Part shown: one piece after another, positions 28,390 to 35,901 of the stretch
Layout of the letters: the number at the start of each line of letters is the position of its first letter
How positions within the stretch are numbered: position 1 is the first letter of the stretch
Assembly: GCA_023284085.1 (NCBI GenBank)
Contig: JAKVHY010000008.1
Coordinates: forward strand, 62,001 to 126,000
DNA length: 64,000 nt
Source of the DNA: Shewanella benthica
GTDB lineage: Bacteria > Pseudomonadota > Gammaproteobacteria > Enterobacterales > Shewanellaceae
Reading direction: 5' to 3'
Notes under the pieces: generated by a model
What the model was told of the DNA's origin: nothing
What the model saw: only the letters and a program-made list of their open reading frames with translations
Databases searched by the model: none
Position numbers and translations under genes: made by a program

Positions 28390-28789
28390 GAGGGCAGGGC
28401 TTGAATCTGAACCACAGACAAGTTAACAGTGCTGTATCGTGTGGATAGCGTTAACGATGGAAAATTTGAACTCTGGCGAGAAGAACTAGCCTTCTCTAGG
28501 GGAACAGACGCTGTTTTGTACTCGAACATAGCTGATGATTCTCATTGTTTGGCCATCACAGGCGCCATAGCAATAAGTGGCAGGAAGTAAGTGATCCTAG
28601 ATATGTCAGATTTATGCCTTGTAAAGGTCATTGTGTGTATAGCCTACAAGGTCGAAATAATTACCAATTTTAGGCGTTACACAGTAAATTATGGGGGCAA
28701 GTGTGGCTGAATGAGCAAAAGACCCCCAGATTAGACTAGAAATGGCACAAACAATACATGATTCATTGCGAGGCTAGCTAAATTAAGGC
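28390..28789 (+). pseudogene. Decayed duplicate of the uvrC 3' end
   Basis: Blocks match the last ~350 bp of uvrC in the same order and orientation. CATTGTTTGGCCATCACAGG matches uvrC CATCGCTTTGCCATCACAGG, then AAGTGTGGCTGAATGAGCAAAAG, then TACATGATTCATTGCGAGGC followed by TAGCTAAATTAAGGC. The last block reproduces the uvrC stop codon and its flank. Many stops and indels make it untranslatable. The 27984-28389 stretch otherwise holds only the uvrC terminator. Confidence 0.8.
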
Positions 28790-28824
28790 AAAATTGGCGC
28801 TGCTTTTAAACTATTGGTTTTCTC

Positions 28825-29382
28825 ATGCCGTTTAATATACCTATAGCTTTAACTTTGTTCAGATTATTTCTGTTACCTGTGTTTATAGTGGTTTTCTACC
28901 TTCCTTATTCTTGGGCACCTTTTGCAGCAGCCTTTATTTTTTGGTTAGCAGCTATCACCGATGCACTCGATGGCTATGCCGCTCGAAAATTAAAGCAGTC
29001 TACTCGATTCGGTGCATTTCTGGATCCTGTGGCTGATAAGATCATGGTTACCACCGCACTCGTTCTGCTGGTTGCCGATAACAATAATATCTGGCTCACA
29101 TTGCCGGCATTATTTATGATTGGCCGCGAGATGGTTATCTCGGCGCTGCGTGAATGGATGGCTGAGATTGGTAAGAGAGGGGCCGTTGCTGTCTCCTGGA
29201 TCGGTAAATATAAGACGGCGGCACAGATGGTGGCTATTACCGGTCTTATCTGGCATCCCAACGATTTCCTTACCTATGCAGCATACGCACTGCTTTACGT
29301 TGCCACAGTCCTTACTTTTTGGTCAATGATGAATTATATCTTGGCTGCTTGGGGGGATTTGACCGCGGAATCGGATAATTAA
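28825..29382 (+). CDS. pgsA: CDP-diacylglycerol-glycerol-3-phosphate 3-phosphatidyltransferase
   Basis: A 185-residue inner-membrane enzyme making phosphatidylglycerophosphate, the first committed step to phosphatidylglycerol and cardiolipin. The CDP-alcohol phosphotransferase motif is intact: [27 protein letters not shown] at residues 46-72, with all conserved Asp and Gly residues. There are four to five membrane segments. The length matches E. coli PgsA. It sits after uvrC and before the Gly-Cys-Leu tRNA cluster, as in E. coli. Confidence 0.96.
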   Translation: MPFNIPIALTLFRLFLLPVFIVVFYLPYSWAPFAAAFIFWLAAITDALDGYAARKLKQSTRFGAFLDPVADKIMVTTALVLLVADNNNIWLTLPALFMIGREMVISALREWMAEIGKRGAVAVSWIGKYKTAAQMVAITGLIWHPNDFLTYAAYALLYVATVLTFWSMMNYILAAWGDLTAESDN

Positions 29383-29435
29383 AATGCAATAAGGCTATTT
29401 AGTATTCAAGCAGTCATTTATCGGCAAATATGCGA

Positions 29436-29463
29436 TTGACTCTTGATACTAAATCGGTAGAAT
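29436..29463 (+). promoter_or_regulatory. Promoter of the tRNA-Gly-Cys-Leu cluster
   Basis: -35 TTGACT (29436-29441), 16-bp spacer, -10 TAGAAT (29458-29463), about 85 bp before the first tRNA. Confidence 0.7.
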
Positions 29464-29550
29464 GCCATTCCGCAGTCAGGGGAAAGCTTCTTAGGAAACA
29501 ACTTGCTGCAAATCCTCAGTATTAATGAGGAAAGTAAGATTGATATGATT

Positions 29551-29626
29551 GCGACATTAGCTCAGTTGGTAGAGCGATACCTTGCCAAGGTATAGGTCAT
29601 CGGTTCGAACCCGATATGTCGCTCCA
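29551..29626 (+). tRNA. tRNA-Gly (anticodon GCC)
   Basis: 76 nt with encoded CCA. Acceptor stem GCGACAT/ATGTCGC, anticodon loop TTGCCAA, T arm CGGTTCGAACCCG. Confidence 0.97.
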
Positions 29627-29642
29627 ATCATACAGAACCATA

Positions 29643-29684
29643 GGTTCGAACCTCTCTTTATAAGAGATGGTCGCTCCAATCTTA
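29643..29684 (+). repeat. Decayed 3' fragment of tRNA-Gly
   Basis: GGTTCGAACC (T-loop region) and GTCGCTCCAATC (acceptor 3' strand, CCA and flank, 12/12 identical) recur just after the real tRNA-Gly, with an unrelated 16-bp filler between them. No 5' half is present. Confidence 0.6.
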
Positions 29685-29698
29685 CAAGATAAAAATTA

Positions 29699-29772
29699 GG
29701 CGCGATGGCAGAATGGCTATGCTACGGATTGCAAATCCGTCTATCTCGGTTCGACTCCGGGTCGCGCCTCCA
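29699..29772 (+). tRNA. tRNA-Cys (anticodon GCA)
   Basis: 74 nt with encoded CCA. Acceptor stem GGCGCGA/TCGCGCC, anticodon stem-loop CGGATTGCAAATCCG, T arm TCGGTTCGACTCCGG. Confidence 0.97.
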
Positions 29773-29859
29773 TATTTAGATTGTGATGAGTTTGGCTTTT
29801 TATTAAGAGCAAAATAGTATTAACTACCGATAATACGTATCATCAAAGTCAACGAGTTT

Positions 29860-29945
29860 GCCCGAGTGGTGGAATCGGTAGACACAAGGGATTTAAAATC
29901 CCTCGCTTAATAGGCGTGCCGGTTCAAGTCCGGCCTCGGGTACCA
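29860..29945 (+). tRNA. tRNA-Leu (anticodon UAA)
   Basis: 86-nt class II tRNA with encoded CCA. Acceptor stem GCCCGAG/CTCGGGT, anticodon stem-loop GGGATTTAAAATCCC, long variable arm, T arm GCCGGTTCAAGTCCGGC. Confidence 0.97.
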
Positions 29946-30019
29946 TCATTTCTCTATGAGAACTGGCAATGAGCCTCAACGAAAGTTAGGGCTTTTTTGT
30001 ATCTGAATATCCAGAAACA

Positions 30020-30113
30020 GATTCAAAATCCCTCGCTACTCTTCTCTTGATATGAGCGGGCATGTGCCAGTTCAACTCTCTACTTCTAAGACTGGCCTCG
30101 GGTACAATCATTT
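30020..30113 (+). pseudogene. Decayed 3' half of tRNA-Leu
   Basis: Three blocks repeat the real tRNA-Leu in order. GATTCAAAATCCCTCGCT matches the anticodon arm (17/18). GTGCCAGTTCAACTC matches the T arm (13/15). GGCCTCGGGTACAATCATTT matches the 3' end plus flank (19/20). The variable arm is replaced by a longer segment. No 5' half, so not a functional tRNA. It ends next to the stop codon of the GGDEF-EAL gene. Confidence 0.8.
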
Positions 30114-30114
30114 T

Positions 30115-32244
30115 TCAGTTGGTATTTCTATTGACCGTTAGTTTTAAAGGGCTAACTGGATCTGTAGATGAGATGAGTGAATCAATCTGCTCTTTGGGGA
30201 TTGGAGTACTAAAATAGTATCCTTGAATTTTGTCACAACCTAGCGCTATAACACTGTCTAGTTGCTTCTTAGACTCGACCCCTTCTGCGACTATGCTCAT
30301 GTTGAATGCATCTGCAATGGTTATGATAGCTTTAACCAAAGCCCATGTCTTATGACACGCCCCTAAACGTTGAATAAAGCACTGATCTATTTTGATTATA
30401 TCGAAGGGTAAGTTCTGTAAGTAATTCAGTGAAGAGTATCCGGTGCCAAAATCATCGAGAGCGAGTGAAAACCCCATGGCTTTAAGGGTATTAACGGTTC
30501 TTGTTACACATTGAGAATGCTCCAAAAATGCAGTTTCTGTGATCTCAAATGTGAGTTTAGAAAATGGGAACTTAAAGCGGAAAAGTATATTTTCTAGCCG
30601 ATCTAAAAAATCGTGTGCATTAAGCTGTTTGGCTGATAGATTCACCGCGAGGGTTAGATGGCGGGTATGAATACATTCTTGCCACTCTTGTAGCAAGGTA
30701 CAGGCCTGTATAAGGACTGCTTGGCCTAAGTCATATATGAGTCTGGACTGTTCGGCGATGGGAATGAATTGTGCTGGTGAAATACGAGATTGGTTATCTA
30801 TCAGTGGCCATCTGACTAGGGCTTCAAAACCAATGAATCTGCCCTCTTCGATAGAATACTGGCCCTGATAATGCACTTCCAGCTGTTTTCGTTCTATTAT
30901 CTGGCGTAATTGGTTTTGTATGAAAGCCTGTTTTTGCGCTTGCTCTGACATCGAAGGAACAAAAATCTGGTAACAGTTTCTGCCTGCCGATTTAGCGGCA
31001 TATAAGGCTATATCGGCCCACTTGAGTAAAGTCGCTTTATCTGGATTGCCATTATTGCAGCAGGAGATGCCAATACTCGTCTCTACTGAAATCTCTTCGT
31101 CTCCTATAATGCACGGCACTGCGATAAGGGTAGCAATTTTTTTTGCTATCTCCTCAGCATCGAGACTCGACTTGCAATCTTCGAGTAAGATTGCAAATTC
31201 ATCCCCCCCTAATCTAGCTGCGATATCTGTCTCTCTAAGCATAGATTTTAGCCGTATTGAAATTTTTTGGAGCAGGGCATCGCCGATATCATGGCCTAGG
31301 GTGTCATTGATTAGTTTGAACCTGTCTAAATCTAAGAGGAGTAATACTACCGAGGTATTTAAGCGTTTCGAACGCTTGATTGCCTGGGTGAGTCTATCGT
31401 GGAAGTAGGTCCTATTCATTAGCTGAGTTAATGTATCGTAGCTGGCTAAATGGACTAAGCGGCGCTCCATCTCGAGTCTTGCTGTGAAGTCTTGGAAGAG
31501 GATGGTCATGGAAGAATCTGCATGTTTCATGGCCGAAGTGCATGTCAATTCAACCAGTAAGTTCTCATTTTTGTGATTGATTAACTGAGCGACTTGATGC
31601 TTATACAGCCCTAGTTTTGTGACTTTATCTTTAAGATGCTGGAAAAGAGTCTGGTCTCTTATCTCGTTGGCTTGCCACTGAAACCACAGATTAAAAGCTG
31701 CCCCCAGAATATATTGGGGCTCAGTATTTAATATTTTGCATGCCTTCGAGTTGGAAAATTGTATGTCTCCTTTTTTATCGACTTTAATGACCCCTTGATC
31801 CGTAGCTTCAAGAATAACTTCTCGTTCACTTTTCAAGTCATGGTTTTTTGATTCTAGTCGGTCAATTTTTACAAACTGCTTGACCTTGCTGAGTAAAATC
31901 GTGCTTTCAATCGGTTTGGTCAAATAGTCGATGGCGCCAGCTTGGTAAGCTTTTAATATATCAGCAGAGGAGGGATCGTGAGTCGTCAACATGATGATAG
32001 GGGGATGTTTATGAGCTTGGGTAGCAGAGATTAACTCCGCAACCTCATAGCCATCCATGTCGGGCATGTTGACATCGAGTAAGACTAGTGCAAATTTATC
32101 ATTTATTAGCTTAGATAATGCCTCACTGCCTGAGCTGGCCTGTACAAGCTGGATGTTTGTTAAGGGCTGCAATACCTTCGCCAAGGCGATACGGCTATTG
32201 TGCAGATCATCAATGATGAGAATTTTGCTTACGTGCAGGTCCAT
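30115..32244 (-). CDS. REC-PAS-GGDEF-EAL dual c-di-GMP protein
   Basis: 709 residues. Receiver domain 1-125 with Asp57 (VLLDVNM) and Lys110 (LTKP), then a PAS domain about 140-255. The GGDEF domain is about 265-430, with intact GGDEF at 346-350 and an I-site RETD at 337-340. The EAL domain is about 445-695, with EAL at 474-476 and the conserved DDFGTGYSSLNYL loop. Both cyclase and phosphodiesterase signatures are intact, so net activity cannot be predicted. It is probably controlled by an unlinked histidine kinase. Single gene, transcribed toward the tRNA cluster; its last codons abut the decayed tRNA-Leu copy. Confidence 0.93.
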   Translation of the reverse strand: MDLHVSKILIIDDLHNSRIALAKVLQPLTNIQLVQASSGSEALSKLINDKFALVLLDVNMPDMDGYEVAELISATQAHKHPPIIMLTTHDPSSADILKAYQAGAIDYLTKPIESTILLSKVKQFVKIDRLESKNHDLKSEREVILEATDQGVIKVDKKGDIQFSNSKACKILNTEPQYILGAAFNLWFQWQANEIRDQTLFQHLKDKVTKLGLYKHQVAQLINHKNENLLVELTCTSAMKHADSSMTILFQDFTARLEMERRLVHLASYDTLTQLMNRTYFHDRLTQAIKRSKRLNTSVVLLLLDLDRFKLINDTLGHDIGDALLQKISIRLKSMLRETDIAARLGGDEFAILLEDCKSSLDAEEIAKKIATLIAVPCIIGDEEISVETSIGISCCNNGNPDKATLLKWADIALYAAKSAGRNCYQIFVPSMSEQAQKQAFIQNQLRQIIERKQLEVHYQGQYSIEEGRFIGFEALVRWPLIDNQSRISPAQFIPIAEQSRLIYDLGQAVLIQACTLLQEWQECIHTRHLTLAVNLSAKQLNAHDFLDRLENILFRFKFPFSKLTFEITETAFLEHSQCVTRTVNTLKAMGFSLALDDFGTGYSSLNYLQNLPFDIIKIDQCFIQRLGACHKTWALVKAIITIADAFNMSIVAEGVESKKQLDSVIALGCDKIQGYYFSTPIPKEQIDSLISSTDPVSPLKLTVNRNTN

Positions 32245-32479
32245 TTTCTCATCATCCGTTTACCGTCCTTGGGAACTGTGCCGAGAGATCTTTGATTAAC
32301 TGAGTGTAGACCAGAATTTGATAACTTCCCTAATTACAGGATTATGTATTTGAACCGTTTTGTTCTGTGACATAGGTTAAAAATTTAGATTATTTGCCAT
32401 CAAGTCCGTGACTCTGAAAGCCTGAGAGCGATATAATGTATACGCTTTGTTTTGTATCAGTAGTAGAAGGTTGTTGGTT

Positions 32480-33061
32480 ATGAAAGGTGTTGTTTCAAAA
32501 GGTTTTACCCTTATCGAGCTTGTGGTCGTTATTATAATTTTAGGTATTCTAGCGGTTATTGCTCTGCCTAAGTTTATCAATTTAGGTCAGGATGCTCATG
32601 ATTCTGCTGCTAAAGGCGTTTTTGGTGCATTTCGATCTGGAGTGACTATGTATCACAGTTGCTGGGCTGCTTCGGGAGCCAGTGCTGATGTCGAAGATCT
32701 GATCTGTTATGGTGACGGCACCTTAGATTCTAGCTTTACAGGTTATCCCTTGAGTACCACTAATGGCGGCGGCGGTACAAAATTAAACCATGATAAATGC
32801 CGGGAAGTTTGGCAGGGGTTACTGGAAGGGGATGAATACGTACTGAGATATTTAGGGCAAGCTGATGATTTTGGTAAGGACACCGACATTGTTTATTATT
32901 ACGCAGGTGCAGAATTATACAATGATGATGGTAGCGTAAATAATTCCGGCTACTGTTTTTATGACTACATCTCCGATAACCGCTCTAAAGTTGAACATTG
33001 GGAACTAAAATATTGGCCGGGGAATGGCAAAACCGAGATAATCCGTGCTAAACAAAGCTAA
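32480..33061 (+). CDS. Type IV pilin-like protein (orphan prepilin)
   Basis: 193 residues with a class III signal: short leader MKGVVSKG, prepilin peptidase cleavage before Phe, then FTLIELVVVIIILGILAVIA with the invariant Glu+5. The globular part (about 30-193) has four to five cysteines, including HSCWA and LICYGDG, and Gly/Asp-rich loops. It resembles MSHA-type or minor pilins. The start at 32480 is chosen because it gives the standard leader; an in-frame ATG lies 11 codons upstream. No pilus assembly gene is adjacent. The stop codon lies within the first unit of a 10-bp tandem repeat. Confidence 0.87.
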   Translation: MKGVVSKGFTLIELVVVIIILGILAVIALPKFINLGQDAHDSAAKGVFGAFRSGVTMYHSCWAASGASADVEDLICYGDGTLDSSFTGYPLSTTNGGGGTKLNHDKCREVWQGLLEGDEYVLRYLGQADDFGKDTDIVYYYAGAELYNDDGSVNNSGYCFYDYISDNRSKVEHWELKYWPGNGKTEIIRAKQS

Positions 33062-33160
33062 ACAAAGCTAAACAAAGCTAAACAAAGCTAAACAAAGCTA
33101 AACAAAGCTAAACAAAGCTAAACAAAGCTAAACAAAGCTAAACAAAGCTAAATGAAGCTA
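33051..33160 (+). repeat. 10-bp tandem repeat (AACAAAGCTA), ten perfect copies plus one degenerate
   Basis: Ten identical units at 33051-33150 and one variant (AATGAAGCTA) at 33151-33160. The first unit encodes the last codons and stop of the pilin gene. Because 10 is not a multiple of 3, the TAA at each unit junction falls in all three frames in turn. An imperfect stem-loop (33156-33170 with 33186-33202) follows. Confidence 0.97.
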
Positions 33161-33346
33161 ACTCGAAGAGTAGAATTAAGTTTTGCTCTTCCAGTTAAGC
33201 TTTGCTAAGAGATCAATCTGTAAATCCTCCTTTCGTATTCTACTCAGCCCGCCTTAAATTTTGCCATACTTACATCATTGACCAGATATGTTTACAACTG
33301 GTGAAAAGTTCAGAGATTGAATCTGTCGATGCATGGAGGTGAATTT

Positions 33347-34747
33347 ATGTTTACAAGGTGTTCGAGTGTATTAGTGTTCGCTGTCTTAGTTATTTTGTTC
33401 TGTACCAGACCACTCCTTGCTATGGATCGCTCAGAAGCCGCATTTAATTCTTTGCTCTATCAAGTTCAATTTGTACGGTTAATTAAACCATCAAAGCAAA
33501 TTGAGCAAGATTATAGGGCATTAACCTTAGGACCCATGGAGCTAAAACTAGCCAGAGTCGAGCGGATTAAATCTGAACTGCAGCAATTCTGGGGATCCCT
33601 AGGGATCCCTACCAACGCAACGAACATGAAAAGCTCGGATAACTTACTTCAACAGGTTCTCTCTTTGGAACCGCTCTCTAAGGACTATCTAGCCACGAGT
33701 AATAAGATCCGCTACTTACTCTGGCTAGACCAGAAAGGGGACTGGAGTGAACTAGAGTCTAACTCTTGGTTAAAGCAAGGCAATAAACATAGCTTGGTGC
33801 CTGAAATCAGTCGCAGATTAAAAGAGCTAGGTGATCTGAGAGAGTACAATCCGCTCAGTACACTGTTTGATGCTAATGTTAAAAATGCTGTTAGACTTTT
33901 TCAACAGCGTCATGGTTTGAAAATAGACGGAATTATTGGTCCCGAAACGCTTCGCTGGATCAATATTAAACCCGTGAAACGGGCTGAGTTGTTAGCGATT
34001 AATTTTATAAATAAGACCCGTTACTTAGCCTCAATTGAGCCTATTTTTTTAATTGTAAACATTCCTGCATTTGAGTTAGAACTTATCGATAATGGTCAAG
34101 TGGCGTTGCAGTCTCGGGTGATAGTAGGTAAACCCTATCGTCAAACTCCCCTGTTAAACAGTCGAATTTCAAACTTGGTGATCAATCCAAGCTGGCGTGT
34201 CCCTAGGAGTTTATTAACTCGAGATTTATTACCTAAAGTCAGGGAAGATGGCGGTTATATTCAGGATAGAAATTTCAATGTTTTCGATAATCAGGGACAA
34301 ATGGTGAGTAAAACCGCGCAAGAGTGGCAAGATTTAGCCCATGGTCGTTTTCCTTATCGTCTCGTTCAAAAGCCTGGAGAAGGCAACACCTTAGGGCGCT
34401 ATAAATTTTACTTTGAGAATAAATACAGTGTCTATCTACACGATACCGCCGACAAGGAGTTGTTCGAAGAGTCCAACCGTGCACTTTCATCCGGGTGTAT
34501 ACGTATTGAAAATGTCGAGGGACTAGCCAACTGGATGGCATCCAATCTGGTAACAGATAAGCAGACTTGGGTTGAGATGCAGGCTGAGCGACAAAAAACC
34601 CAATGGTTTACTCTAAATCAGAGTTTACCCATTCATTTGGTTTACTGGACCGCTTGGGTAGATAAGTGGGGCGCCGCTCAATTTAGAAATGATATATACC
34701 AAAGAAATTCAGCACTTAACTTAGCATTGGCTAATACGTCTCCATGA
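33347..34747 (+). CDS. L,D-transpeptidase (YcbB/LdtD type)
   Basis: 466 residues. Signal peptide to about residue 25, an N-terminal scaffold domain, a peptidoglycan-binding domain (about 165-205, LFQQRHGLKIDGIIGPETLRW), then the YkuD catalytic domain (about 235-430). The latter has YLHDTADKELF and the nucleophile Cys384 in SSGCIRIENVEG. It makes 3-3 cross-links in periplasmic peptidoglycan. The ATG at 33347 has an ideal GGAGGT upstream and is preferred over one ten codons earlier. A ycbK-like gene follows, as in E. coli. Confidence 0.92.
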   Translation: MFTRCSSVLVFAVLVILFCTRPLLAMDRSEAAFNSLLYQVQFVRLIKPSKQIEQDYRALTLGPMELKLARVERIKSELQQFWGSLGIPTNATNMKSSDNLLQQVLSLEPLSKDYLATSNKIRYLLWLDQKGDWSELESNSWLKQGNKHSLVPEISRRLKELGDLREYNPLSTLFDANVKNAVRLFQQRHGLKIDGIIGPETLRWINIKPVKRAELLAINFINKTRYLASIEPIFLIVNIPAFELELIDNGQVALQSRVIVGKPYRQTPLLNSRISNLVINPSWRVPRSLLTRDLLPKVREDGGYIQDRNFNVFDNQGQMVSKTAQEWQDLAHGRFPYRLVQKPGEGNTLGRYKFYFENKYSVYLHDTADKELFEESNRALSSGCIRIENVEGLANWMASNLVTDKQTWVEMQAERQKTQWFTLNQSLPIHLVYWTAWVDKWGAAQFRNDIYQRNSALNLALANTSP

Positions 34748-34853
34748 GCCTGTGATTCTTATCCTATACCTTTATCATTGTTAACTTGATATTTGTCAGC
34801 TTTCAGTTTAATTTATCTGCTGTTTTGCTTGAAAAATAATCAATGGTGGTCGT

Positions 34854-35405
34854 GTGTCTGTAGTATGTCCAACTCGTAGGCAGTTGTTGCTAGGTCTTAG
34901 TGGCGCTGCAATGTTTTCGATAGTTCCTTCTAAAGCTTATGCCAGTCGTTCGACGAAAGGTATTCGTAGTTTAGGTTTACATAATTTGCATACAGGGGAA
35001 CGTGGGCAAGGAAGCTATTGGGTTGATGGAAATTACCAAAATGAGATTTTGTCAGATTTTAGTCACATCTTGAGAGATCATAGACGCAATGAATCAGCGC
35101 CTATGGATAAGCGTCTCTATGATTTACTATTTAAGCTCAAAGAGTCGCTCAACATAGAGCAAGAATTCAATGTTATCTCTGGATATCGCTCAGCTAAGAC
35201 TAACGCCATGTTAGCGGCTAAAAGCAGTGCTGTAGCCAAGAAGAGCTATCACATGAAAGGTATGGCTATGGATATTGCGCTTGAGGATGTGAAGTTGAGT
35301 GATCTTCGTGATGCGGCCATTGAACTTAAGTTAGGCGGTGTCGGCTATTACCCAAGATCTGGGTTTATTCATGTCGATACCGGACCGGTCCGTACTTGGT
35401 CATAG
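34854..35405 (+). CDS. YcbK-like M15 family murein peptidase (DUF882)
   Basis: 183 residues. Twin-arginine-type signal (TRRQLLLGLSGAAMF, cleavage near YAS), then the DUF882/peptidase M15 domain. The zinc-binding residues are recognisable in SGYRSAKTN, SYHMKGMAMDIAL and FIHVDTGP. The order after an LdtD-like gene is the same as E. coli ldtD-ycbK, supporting a role in peptidoglycan trimming. It starts at GTG (34854) after GGTGG. Confidence 0.88.
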   Translation: MSVVCPTRRQLLLGLSGAAMFSIVPSKAYASRSTKGIRSLGLHNLHTGERGQGSYWVDGNYQNEILSDFSHILRDHRRNESAPMDKRLYDLLFKLKESLNIEQEFNVISGYRSAKTNAMLAAKSSAVAKKSYHMKGMAMDIALEDVKLSDLRDAAIELKLGGVGYYPRSGFIHVDTGPVRTWS

Positions 35406-35444
35406 ATGATTGATGAATCTTTACGGGCATCACCATAAAACAGT

Positions 35445-35473
35445 TTGTTAGCCCTGTATCGTTATGCTATTAT
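35445..35473 (+). promoter_or_regulatory. rplY promoter
   Basis: -35 TTGTTA (35445-35450), 17-bp spacer, -10 TATTAT (35468-35473). It predicts a 5' leader of about 70 nt. Confidence 0.7.
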
Positions 35474-35489
35474 TTCGCCGCGTAAAAAC

Positions 35490-35514
35490 GTCCTTGCTGG
35501 TCGAAAGTAAGGAC
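35490..35514 (+). promoter_or_regulatory. Stem-loop in the rplY leader
   Basis: GTCCTT/AAGGAC closes a 13-base loop in the predicted rplY 5' untranslated region. L25 is known to control its own translation in E. coli through its leader, so this may be the corresponding site (inference). Confidence 0.4.
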
Positions 35515-35550
35515 ACTCTGAAATTAATATTATTTTTAAGTGAGAAAAAC

Positions 35551-35838
35551 ATGTCTTATACTATTGCTGCTGAAATCCGCACTGAAATCGGGAAAGGTTC
35601 GAGCCGCCGCCTACGTCATGCGAACAAAGTTCCTGCTGTTATCTATGGTGCTGGTAAAGAGCCTATCTCTATCAAGTTTAACCAAAAAGATATCATCAAC
35701 ATCCAAGAAAACAAAGAATTCTACACTGACGTTCTGACTATCGCTGTAGATGGTAAAGAAGTGAAGGTTCGTGTTCAGGCAATGCAGCGTCATGCATACA
35801 AGACTCTTATTGAGCATGTCGATTTCACATTCGCATAA
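35551..35838 (+). CDS. rplY: 50S ribosomal protein L25
   Basis: A 95-residue short-form L25 (no CTC extension) that binds 5S rRNA in the large subunit. It has the conserved [20 protein letters not shown] start and [18 protein letters not shown] end. The ATG at 35551 gives the standard length; the frame is open 29 codons further upstream, but that part is leader. It carries its own promoter and terminator. Confidence 0.97.
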   Translation: MSYTIAAEIRTEIGKGSSRRLRHANKVPAVIYGAGKEPISIKFNQKDIINIQENKEFYTDVLTIAVDGKEVKVRVQAMQRHAYKTLIEHVDFTFA

Positions 35839-35856
35839 TCTGTATATGTGAATGTT

Positions 35857-35882
35857 AAAAAGCGCCTGTTGGCGCTTTTTTT
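35857..35882. terminator. Bidirectional terminator between rplY and the spoVR operon
   Basis: AAAAAGCGCC/GGCGCTTTTT with a TGTT loop. The A and T tracts serve both convergent units. Confidence 0.93.
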
Positions 35883-35901
35883 GTGCCTAATGTTTAGCGA
35901 T

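Noticed and set aside
33051..33160. CRISPR array or attachment-site repeat
   Set aside because: Units are 10 bp, directly abutting and without spacers; this is a simple tandem repeat.
35464..35550. Extended N-terminus of rplY
   Set aside because: The 29 extra codons hold the predicted -10 element and leader hairpin and are absent from L25 proteins.
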